DNA of 35,901 nucleotides, taken from positions 1-35,901 of the forward strand of contig JACPCJ010000086.1 of NCBI GenBank assembly GCA_016179865.1, in the 5' to 3' direction. The notes under the pieces were generated by a model. It saw only the letters and a list, made by a program, of their open reading frames with translations. It was not told the DNA's origin and ran no database searches. The stretch is from Actinomycetota bacterium (lineage in GTDB: Bacteria; Actinomycetota; Acidimicrobiia; IMCC26256; JACPCJ01). Of this stretch, positions 29,753 to 35,901 are shown in pieces (position 1 is the first letter of the stretch; each line of letters opens with the position of its first letter). A program made the translations under genes and the position numbers.

Positions 29753-31062
29753 GAAACCTCCGATGGAAGCGAGTCGAGTGCGTCGAACACCCGTCCGGCG
29801 TGGGCAAGCATGCGATCGAGATCGAAGGCGCGGGAGAGTTCGGCCTCGCCCAGGCGATCGGTGATCTCCGCGTCCTCCTTCAACACCTCGAGGAAGGGAC
29901 GCTCCTCCTCCCAGGTGCGCATGGCGTTTCGCTGCACGGCCCGGTAGGCGTCGTCGCGAATCATGCCCGCCTCTACCAGTGCCAGCAGGACCGACTGCGA
30001 GAAGACGAGGCCGTGGCTGGCTTCGAGGTTGCGCCGCATCCGCTCAGGATGCACCCGCAGGGCCTCGATGAGCCCCGCACCCTTTACCAGGACGTAGTAG
30101 GCCAGCAGCGACGAATCGGCGAGCACGATGCGCTCGGCCGACGAATGTGAGATGTCGCGCTCGTGCCAGAGGGCGACGTTCTCGAGCCCCACCACGAGGT
30201 TGCCCCGCAGCACCCGGGCCAACCCGCAGAGCTGCTCCGCCTTCACGGGGTTGCGCTTGTGGGGCATGGCGCTGGACCCCTTCTGCGCCCCCTCCTGGAA
30301 CCCCTCCTCGACCTCTCGCAGCTCGGTGCGGGCCAGGTGGCGGACCTCGGTGGCGATGGCCTCGACCGTCGCCCCCACGGAGGCGCAGGCGTAGAGGTAC
30401 TCGGCGTGCCGGTCGCGGGCCAGCACCTGCGTGGCGGGCACGGGGGCCAGGCCCAGGCGCTCGCACACGATGCCCTCGACCCTCGGGTCGATGTTGGAGT
30501 ACGTGCCGACCGCGCCCGAGAGCTTGCCGACGGCGACGGCCTGGCGGGCCCGGGCCAGGCGCTCACGGTCGCGACGCACCTGGAGCGCCCAGAGTGCCAG
30601 CTTGGCCCCGAAGGTGGTCGGCTCGGCGTGGATGCCGTGAGTCCGGCCCATCATTGGGACGTCCCGGAACTCACGGGCTCTGCTCACGAGAACCGCCTCG
30701 CGGGCCGCGGCGGCCTCGGCGAGGAGCTCGGCGGCGCGCATGAGTCGGAGCGACTGGGCCGTGTCGACCACGTCCGACGAGGTGAGCCCGAAGTGCACCC
30801 AGGCGCCGGCGGGCGGGCCGATCCGGTCCTGCACGACGTCGACGAACGCGGCCACGTCGTGCTCGGTCACCCGCTCGCGCTCTTCGATGGCCGCAACGTC
30901 GAACCCGGCCCGCTGGCGCACCGCCATCGCGTCCTCGTTCGGAACCACCCCGAGGTCGGCCAGGGCCTCCACCACGAGGATCTCGACTTCGAGCCAAGAG
31001 GCGAACTTCGCCTCCTCCGTGAAGAGGTCGGCCATGGGGGGGAGCGAATACCGGGGGATCAC
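29749..31062 (-). CDS. purB: Adenylosuccinate lyase
   Basis: A 437-aa fumarase/aspartase-superfamily lyase that acts twice in purine synthesis, splitting SAICAR to AICAR and adenylosuccinate to AMP. The signature loop GSSAMPHKRNP is intact, and other landmarks are GLTSSDVVDTAQ, MMGRTHGIHAEPTTFG and DISHSSAERI. Its GTG start at 31062 overlaps the purD stop by 4 bp, and its stop overlaps purC by 4 bp. Length and motifs are normal. Confidence 0.97.
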   Translation of the reverse strand: MIPRYSLPPMADLFTEEAKFASWLEVEILVVEALADLGVVPNEDAMAVRQRAGFDVAAIEERERVTEHDVAAFVDVVQDRIGPPAGAWVHFGLTSSDVVDTAQSLRLMRAAELLAEAAAAREAVLVSRAREFRDVPMMGRTHGIHAEPTTFGAKLALWALQVRRDRERLARARQAVAVGKLSGAVGTYSNIDPRVEGIVCERLGLAPVPATQVLARDRHAEYLYACASVGATVEAIATEVRHLARTELREVEEGFQEGAQKGSSAMPHKRNPVKAEQLCGLARVLRGNLVVGLENVALWHERDISHSSAERIVLADSSLLAYYVLVKGAGLIEALRVHPERMRRNLEASHGLVFSQSVLLALVEAGMIRDDAYRAVQRNAMRTWEEERPFLEVLKEDAEITDRLGEAELSRAFDLDRMLAHAGRVFDALDSLPSEVS

Positions 31063-32342
31063 GCCCGTTCCCCCGTCGCCGCGCCCGCGATGTCGGTTCG
31101 GAACTGCATCCCGGGCCAGCTGATGCAGTTCACGGCCTCGTAGGCGCGGGCCCGAGCGGCGGCGAGCGATCCGCCCGTGGCCGTGACGTTGAGTACGCGC
31201 CCCCCGGCCGTCACGAGCTTGTCGCCCTCGCGCTGGGTGCCGGCGTGGAAGATCAGCACGTCGTCACCGAGGGCACGGGCGTCGTCGACCCCCTCGATGG
31301 GATCGCCGGTACGCGGCTGAACGGGGTAACCCTCCGACGCCATGACGACGGTGACGCAGGCTTCCGGCCGCCAAGCTGGCGGGGTCTCGAGCCGCCCGGA
31401 CGCCACCTCCAGGCAGTGGGCCGCGAGGTCGGAGGCCAGGCGGGGAATCACGACCTGGGCTTCCGGGTCGCCGAAGCGGACGTTGTATTCGAGGATCTTG
31501 GGGCCCTCGGCCGTGAGCATCAGGCCGGCGTAGAGCACCCCTCGGTAGGGGGCGTCGAGGTCGCGCAAGGTGGCGAGGGTCGGCTCGACGGCTCGGGTCA
31601 TGACCTCTCCAACGATGTCGTCGCCAACAATCGGGACCGGCGAATACGCCCCCATCCCGCCCGTGTTGGGCCCGGCGTCGCCGTCGCCGATGCGCTTGAA
31701 GTCCTGCGCCGGGGCGAGGGGGATCGCCCGCTCACCGTCGGTCAGCACGAGGAGCGACAGCTCGGGGCCGCTGAGCCCCTCCTCGATGACGAGGCTGGTG
31801 CCGGCCTCGCCAAAGGCCTCACCGGAGAGGTAGCTCCGGACGGCGTCGCGTGCCTCAGCCAGCGACTCCGTGACCACGACGCCCTTGCCCGCCGCCAGCC
31901 CGTCGGTCTTCACGACGTAGAGCCCCGGCAGGGTGTCGAGGAAGCCGAACGCGGCCTCCTCGTCGCCCGTGCTGAAGGCGGCGTAGCGGGCGGTGGGCAC
32001 GCCGGCCCGGTCGAGAACCTCCTTCATCCACGCCTTCGAGCCCTCGAGGCGAGCGGCGGCGGCTCGGGGGCCGAAGGCGGCGACGCCCCGCGCCTCGCAG
32101 GCGTCGACCAGCCCGGCGACCAAGGGTGCTTCGGGCCCGACCACGACGAGGTCGATCCCCTGCTCCGTCGCCCACGAGGCGACGAGGTCGGATTGCGTCG
32201 TGTCGAGATCGACGCATTCGGCGAGGTCTGCGATTCCAGGGTTGCCCGGCGCGGCCCAGAGCCCGTCCACCATCGAAGAACGCCGGAACGCCCACGCCAG
32301 CGCGTGCTCTCGCCCGCCGGAGCCCACGATCAGCGCCTTCAC
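31059..32342 (-). CDS. purD: Phosphoribosylamine-glycine ligase (GAR synthetase)
   Basis: A 427-aa ATP-grasp ligase that makes GAR from phosphoribosylamine, glycine and ATP, step two of the pathway. Clear family motifs are KALIVGSGGREHALAWA, VVVGPEAPLVAGLVD, GLAAGKGVVV, the ATP-grasp EEGLSGPELSLLVL and DAGPNTGGMGAYSP, and EYNVRFGDPEAQV. It starts with GTG 32342, 35 nt after the purA stop, and overlaps purB by 4 bp. It is probably co-transcribed with purA from the promoter region near 33.7-33.8 kb. Confidence 0.97.
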   Translation of the reverse strand: MKALIVGSGGREHALAWAFRRSSMVDGLWAAPGNPGIADLAECVDLDTTQSDLVASWATEQGIDLVVVGPEAPLVAGLVDACEARGVAAFGPRAAAARLEGSKAWMKEVLDRAGVPTARYAAFSTGDEEAAFGFLDTLPGLYVVKTDGLAAGKGVVVTESLAEARDAVRSYLSGEAFGEAGTSLVIEEGLSGPELSLLVLTDGERAIPLAPAQDFKRIGDGDAGPNTGGMGAYSPVPIVGDDIVGEVMTRAVEPTLATLRDLDAPYRGVLYAGLMLTAEGPKILEYNVRFGDPEAQVVIPRLASDLAAHCLEVASGRLETPPAWRPEACVTVVMASEGYPVQPRTGDPIEGVDDARALGDDVLIFHAGTQREGDKLVTAGGRVLNVTATGGSLAAARARAYEAVNCISWPGMQFRTDIAGAATGERA

Positions 32343-32376
32343 AGACCCGCCCCCTGCACTCGGCTCACCGGCCGAT

Positions 32377-33681
32377 TCACGCCGCGACGGGAAGGACGAC
32401 CGTCTGCTCCCTCGACGGCCCCACGGCCACGTACGAGACGGGCACTCCCGCGCACTGTTCGATGAACCGAACGTAGTCGCGCGCCGCCGGGGGAAGGTCG
32501 TCGAACTCGGTCACGGTCTCGACCTCGGCCTGCCACCCTGGGAGGGTTTCGTACACCGGCCGGGCCTTGTGGAGCACCGACTGGTGGTAGGGGAACCCTT
32601 CGAGTCGCTCCCATCCGCCCGATGGGCTCGGTACCTCGTAGGCCACGCACACCTTGACCTCGGGGATCGGGCTCAACACGTCGAGCTTCGTGAGGGCGAC
32701 CTCGGTCAGGCTGTTGAGGCGAACGGCGTGGCGCAGCATGACGGCGTCGAGCCAGCCCGGGCGGCGGCGGCGGCCGGTGTTGGTGCCGTACTCGTGGCCG
32801 CGTTCGACGAGGAGGTCGCCCACGGCGTCGCCCTCAGCGAGCTCGGCGGGGAAGGGCCCGGATCCAACGCGGGTGGTGTAGGCCTTCGTGACCCCGATGA
32901 TGCGGTCGAGGTGGCGCGGGCCGACGCCGGCGCCGATGCAGGCCCCGCCCGCGGTCGGGTTGCTCGAGGTGACGAACGGGTACGTGCCGTGGTCGAGGTC
33001 GAGGAAGGTGGCCTGGGCCCCCTCGAAGAGCACCCGCTTCCCGGTTTCCAGCTCGTCGTGGATCAGGGCCACGGTGTCGCAGATCATCGGCTCCAACCGG
33101 GGCCGGTACGACAGGTAGCGCTCGAGGAGTTCGTCGCGATCGAGGGGAAGGCGGTTGTAGACCTTGGCGAGGACCTGGTTCTTTTCCCGCAGTGCGAGGT
33201 CGAGCTTCTCGGCGAAGATCTTTTCGTCGAGGAGGTCCTGGATCCGGATGCCCACCCGGGCGGCCTTGTCGGCGTAGGCGGGCCCGATCCCTCGTTTGGT
33301 CGTCCCGAGTTTGTTCTTGCCCAAGAACCGCTCCGAGACCATGTCGAGTTCCTGGTGGTACGGCATGATCAGGTGGGCGTTCCCCGACAGGCGGAGCCGT
33401 TGGGTGTCGATGCCCCGGCCCTCCAGCATGTCGAGCTCGTCGATGAGCACCTTGGGGTCGACGACGACGCCGTTGCCGATGACGGGCACCACGTAGGGAT
33501 AGAGGATCCCGCTCGGCACGAGTTGGAGCTGGAGTACCTCGCCGTCGGCCACGATCGTGTGCCCGGCGTTGTGGCCTCCCTGGTAGCGCACGACGAGCTC
33601 ACTCTCTTTGGAGAGGAGGTCGGTGAAGCGGCCCTTCCCTTCGTCGCCCCACTGCGTGCCGACGATCACGGTCGCGGGCAC
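32377..33681 (-). CDS. purA: Adenylosuccinate synthetase
   Basis: A 434-aa GTP-dependent enzyme that converts IMP and aspartate to adenylosuccinate. GTG 33681 ([20 protein letters not shown]) is chosen because AGGAGG lies 6 nt upstream and the family begins here; the frame upstream to 33774 is leader. The phosphate-binding loop QWGDEGKG, the IMP site [19 protein letters not shown] and the late segments ([20 protein letters not shown]) are intact. It is the first gene of the minus-strand purine run. The region upstream to 33.85 kb should hold the promoter, next to the inverted-repeat cassette. Confidence 0.97.
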   Translation of the reverse strand: MPATVIVGTQWGDEGKGRFTDLLSKESELVVRYQGGHNAGHTIVADGEVLQLQLVPSGILYPYVVPVIGNGVVVDPKVLIDELDMLEGRGIDTQRLRLSGNAHLIMPYHQELDMVSERFLGKNKLGTTKRGIGPAYADKAARVGIRIQDLLDEKIFAEKLDLALREKNQVLAKVYNRLPLDRDELLERYLSYRPRLEPMICDTVALIHDELETGKRVLFEGAQATFLDLDHGTYPFVTSSNPTAGGACIGAGVGPRHLDRIIGVTKAYTTRVGSGPFPAELAEGDAVGDLLVERGHEYGTNTGRRRRPGWLDAVMLRHAVRLNSLTEVALTKLDVLSPIPEVKVCVAYEVPSPSGGWERLEGFPYHQSVLHKARPVYETLPGWQAEVETVTEFDDLPPAARDYVRFIEQCAGVPVSYVAVGPSREQTVVLPVAA

Positions 33682-33847
33682 GGGGCACCTCCTGGGTGCG
33701 GGCGGGGCAAGGCGCGATGAGACAGTCGGTAGGGGGTCACGGGGAAGCGAGCTGATCGGTTCCCGCGGCGTCACGCCACGAATGTGCGCTCACTTGAGGA
33801 AAGCGTACCAAACGTCACCGCCCCCAGCCGCCGGTCAAATCCTCCCG

Positions 33848-33896
33848 GCTGTTACCCGCGGTAACCGTTCATGAGGACCGGTCTTCGCGAGAAAGC
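33848..33896 (+). repeat. Left inverted repeat (49 bp)
   Basis: It begins with GCTGTTACCCGCGGTAACCG, which holds the dyad GTTACC-CGC-GGTAAC, and ends with TCGCGAGAAAGC. It overlaps the last ten codons of the enclosed gene. Confidence 0.8.
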
Positions 33897-34792
33897 TCCA
33901 CGGTGGCGGTGACGCCGATGGCGATGATCTCGTTGGGCGGCGTGCGCTCGGTGATCGCCCAGATCGTCCACCCGGCGCGCTGGAGACGCCGCCAGCGCTG
34001 CCGGTCGTCATGGCGGGCCGACACCGTGTCGTGCGCGCCGCCGCCGTCGAACTCGATGGCGTGCTTGGAGTCGGGCCAGGCGTAGTCGAGCTTGTAGTTG
34101 TGCCCGTCCACCGTCACCCGATACTGCTGGATGGGCAAAGGGTGAATCCCCGCCCGGCGCAAGATCGCGAGCACATCCAGCTCGGCCGCGCTCCCGCCGG
34201 GGTGGAAGCCCGGGAGCCGCTCGTCCAGGACCTCCTTCATCGACTTGCTCGGGCGACGGCCGGAGCACGGCACCTCATCGAAGCAACGCACGAGCCTCGG
34301 TAGGTTGATCAGCTTTCGGCGGAGTCCGTCATCCACGACCCGGCCCAGAATCCAGGGGTGGATACCACGCGCTGAGTCGACCAGCGTGCGCTCGCCGGTC
34401 GTGATCGGGATCCTCCGGAGGCGCGTTTGATGACTTTCCGGAAGCAGGCGGGTGCCGTGCCCGCTGACTCCCCGGAGGCGGGGGGCACAGCCGGGGACCA
34501 TGACGTCGATCGCATCGGGAGGGTCGAACCCGCGGAATCCCCATGCGGCCGCCGCGGAGTGGTGGGAGAGCACGGCCCCGCGCTCAGCGCTCAGGACGGC
34601 AGCCAGCCACGCCTGGTCCTGGGTCACCGGGGCCCCGCGGGTTCGGAGCACCAGGTGACGGACTGGGATGAGGTAGCCCCGACGAACCTGGGACCGGATC
34701 CACGTGTCCGTCGCCCCCATTTCATGTAACTGGGGCGTCGTCAGAAGGCCAAGCTGTGTTCGGCTGAGGCGGTCAATGGCGTCGGTGTCGAT
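33869..34792 (-). CDS. AbiEi-antitoxin-like / DUF559 (Vsr-fold) nuclease-like protein
   Basis: About 307 aa. The N-terminal region (RLSRTQLGLLTTPQLHEMGA, then WIRSQVRRGYLIPVRHLVLR) matches the AbiEi_4-type winged helix. The C-terminal region (LKLDYAWPDSK-type strand, AIEFDGGGAH, DDRQRWRRLQRAGW) matches DUF559, a very-short-patch-repair-like endonuclease fold with its E-D acidic positions. Solitary proteins of this build are frequent in actinobacteria and their role is unsettled. The start is a problem. No ATG, GTG or TTG lies between GTG 35017, inside the next gene, and ATG 34723, inside the winged helix. The coordinate given is an approximate ATC position after AGCGGAGG. The gene is enclosed by the inverted repeats. 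Confidence 0.75.
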   Translation of the reverse strand: MDTDAIDRLSRTQLGLLTTPQLHEMGATDTWIRSQVRRGYLIPVRHLVLRTRGAPVTQDQAWLAAVLSAERGAVLSHHSAAAAWGFRGFDPPDAIDVMVPGCAPRLRGVSGHGTRLLPESHQTRLRRIPITTGERTLVDSARGIHPWILGRVVDDGLRRKLINLPRLVRCFDEVPCSGRRPSKSMKEVLDERLPGFHPGGSAAELDVLAILRRAGIHPLPIQQYRVTVDGHNYKLDYAWPDSKHAIEFDGGGAHDTVSARHDDRQRWRRLQRAGWTIWAITERTPPNEIIAIGVTATVELSREDRSS

Positions 34793-34849
34793 ACCTCCGC
34801 TAAGTGGTTCGCGCCGACATTTCGCGACACCGAAACCTTGCCGGCCTTC

Positions 34850-34898
34850 GCTTTCTCGCGAGGATCGGCCATGGCGACCGGTTACCGCGGGTAACAGC
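34850..34898 (-). repeat. Right inverted repeat (49 bp)
   Basis: Read on the minus strand it starts with the same 20 bases as the left repeat and ends with the same 12, with a 17-bp middle that matches at 9 positions. It lies between the stop of the repeat-protein gene and the start region of the nuclease-like gene. Confidence 0.8.
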
Positions 34899-34913
34899 GA
34901 GCTAGGTCGTGAG

Positions 34914-35901
34914 TTAGCCGCCGGTGAGGGTGGCCACGGGGTCGAGGCGGATCGACTCGTTGGGCCCGATCTGGACGCCCTGGCTCCGGAGCTGCGGGAT
35001 CGACCCGAAGAACTCACCGTCGCCGAAGGTGAAGACGCCGCCGACGTCGTCGAGGATGAGGTAGCCGGCGCCGAGAGGCGTCAGCGCCAGGTCGACACCC
35101 TCGGCGGGGCCGATCTGCACCCCCGAGTTCCGCAGGCCGGGGATGGACCCGAAGAAGTTGGCATCGCCGAAGGTGAACATGCCCCCGACGTCGTCGAGCA
35201 CCAGGTAGCCGTTGCCGGTCGGCATCATGGCGAGGCGGATCGAGGGGGCGCTGCCGATCTGCACACCCGAGCTGCGCAAGCCGGGCACCGAACCCTGGAA
35301 GACGGCGTCGCCGAACGTGAAGATGCCGCCGATGGTGTCGAGGATGAGGTAGCCGGCACCGGTGGGAGTGATGGCGAGGTCGACCCCTTGGGCCGAGCCC
35401 ACGTTCACCCCCGAGTTCCGGAGCTGCGGGATCGACCCGAAGAAGACGGCGTCTCCGAAAGTGAAGATGCCCCCGGCGGCGTCGAGGATCAGGTAGCCGC
35501 CGCCCGTCGGGGTGACGGCCATGTCGAGGATTGGCGCGTCGCCGATCTGCACACCCGAGGCCCGCAGCCCGGGCACCGAGCCGTGGAAGCCGGCGTCGCC
35601 GAAGGTGAAGATGCCGCCCTTGTCGTCGAGCACGTAGTAGCCGTTCCCGCTCGGGGTGACCTCGAGGTCGACGATGTCGGCGCTGCCGACCGGGCTCCCG
35701 GCGGCGCGCAGGCTCGGCACTGAGCCTCGGAAGACCGCCGAGCCGAAGGTGAAGATGCCGCCCTTGTCGTCGAGCACGAAGTAGCCCCCGGGCTTGCGGA
35801 AGGGCCGGGCGAAGACGTCCTGGAAGCCGTTGGTGTCACTCGAGATCAGGTTCGTCGCCGCCGAGTGGAACGCTCCCAGCGGAACCCTCCCCGCGAGGGC
35901 C
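34914..35901 (-). CDS. Large secreted repeat protein, C-terminal part (5' end outside the window)
   Basis: The frame is open to the right edge, so the start lies beyond 35901. The first visible residues (ATNLISSDTNGFQDVFARPF) match the TolB-like beta-propeller blade ending seen in many actinobacterial surface proteins. Six tandem repeats of about 48 residues follow, with consensus GYLILDDxGGIFTFGDAxFxGSIPxLRxSGVQIGxAxxxxLAxTPTG. The matching DNA period is about 144 bp. These repeats form small beta structures that are often exported and wall-associated. The C-terminus (DPVATLTGG) has no anchor. The stop is TAA 34914, 16 nt before the right inverted repeat. Function is unknown; binding to carbohydrate or other envelope components is a guess. 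Confidence 0.8.
   Translation of the reverse strand, partial: ALAGRVPLGAFHSAATNLISSDTNGFQDVFARPFRKPGGYFVLDDKGGIFTFGSAVFRGSVPSLRAAGSPVGSADIVDLEVTPSGNGYYVLDDKGGIFTFGDAGFHGSVPGLRASGVQIGDAPILDMAVTPTGGGYLILDAAGGIFTFGDAVFFGSIPQLRNSGVNVGSAQGVDLAITPTGAGYLILDTIGGIFTFGDAVFQGSVPGLRSSGVQIGSAPSIRLAMMPTGNGYLVLDDVGGMFTFGDANFFGSIPGLRNSGVQIGPAEGVDLALTPLGAGYLILDDVGGVFTFGDGEFFGSIPQLRSQGVQIGPNESIRLDPVATLTGG
34950..35800 (-). repeat. Tandem 144-bp coding repeats
   Basis: About six copies of a 144-bp unit encode the 48-residue repeats. Blocks such as GGCATCTTCACCTTCGG recur with few changes, so the tract could recombine and vary in copy number. Confidence 0.75.

Larger units (their letters stand above)
33848..34898. 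mobile_element. Putative 1.05-kb single-gene cassette bounded by inverted repeats
   Basis: Two 49-bp sequences at 33848-33896 and 34850-34898 are inverted copies of each other without gaps, with 41 of 49 positions matching. The outer 20 and inner 12 bases are identical. They enclose one nuclease-like gene. The arrangement resembles terminal inverted repeats of a small mobile unit. Outside the repeats, the 10-bp word AGCCGCCGGT occurs in direct orientation at 33826-33835 and 34916-34925, but not at the exact borders, so it is not a clear target duplication. Confidence 0.5.

Noticed and set aside
31993-33720. Long plus-strand open frames opposite purA and purD
   Set aside because: They mirror conserved purine genes and show no domain or signal; antisense artefacts.
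34780-34872. Separate small gene starting at ATG 34872 on the minus strand
   Set aside because: The short frame ends quickly, has no recognisable content and overlaps the right repeat and the nuclease-like gene.

Overview
The window is high-GC DNA with densely packed genes, many GTG starts, 4-bp stop/start overlaps and one apparently leaderless promoter. This points to an actinobacterium. The mix of a PurS/PurQ/PurL purine pathway, SpaA-type surface protein, TolB-like repeat proteins and AbiEi/DUF559 proteins would suit an Acidimicrobiia-like lineage, but that placement is inference; no rRNA or tRNA gene is visible.

Layout. (1) 1-1198: 3' end of a NarL-type histidine kinase and its response regulator. 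(2) 1612-6219: a small secreted protein and a 1.26-kaa surface protein with two SpaA/CnaB repeats. (3) 6261-12963: a tightly coupled branched-chain amino-acid-type (Liv) ABC transporter: anchored binding protein, LivH, a LivM-LivG fusion, an embedded lipoprotein and LivF. (4) 13114-14328: a secreted M23 peptidase, followed by about 380 bp with strong RNA secondary structure. (5) 14707-17106: accessory island with an XRE/DUF6036 toxin-antitoxin-like pair and a DUF4143 AAA ATPase. (6) 17185-21412: a decayed and an intact copy of a secreted protein, another secreted protein, and an ECF sigma factor fused through a membrane segment to an Asp-box (BNR) beta-propeller. (7) 21644-33681: a C-terminally truncated PHP phosphoesterase and a purine/pyrimidine cluster. 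It reads on the minus strand as purA-purD-purB-purC-lipoprotein-purS-purQ-pyrE, then purL after an insertion of a small basic protein and a VapBC pair on the opposite strand. (8) 33848-34898: an AbiEi/DUF559-type nuclease-like gene enclosed by 49-bp inverted repeats. (9) 34914-35901: the 3' part of a large secreted repeat protein.

How the genes work together. The pur/pyrE block makes IMP/AMP precursors and OMP. Coding regions there abut or overlap by 4 bp, so it is probably one or two transcripts. The Liv block is one translational unit whose overlaps tie an uncharacterised lipoprotein to the transporter. The sigma-propeller protein is a plausible one-piece envelope sensor next to secreted-protein genes. 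The toxin-antitoxin modules and the repeat-flanked nuclease gene are the mobile or defensive part.

The most unusual items are the repeat-flanked nuclease cassette (33848-34898), the sigma factor-membrane-propeller fusion (19292-21412), and the lipoprotein embedded in the Liv operon (11144-11746).
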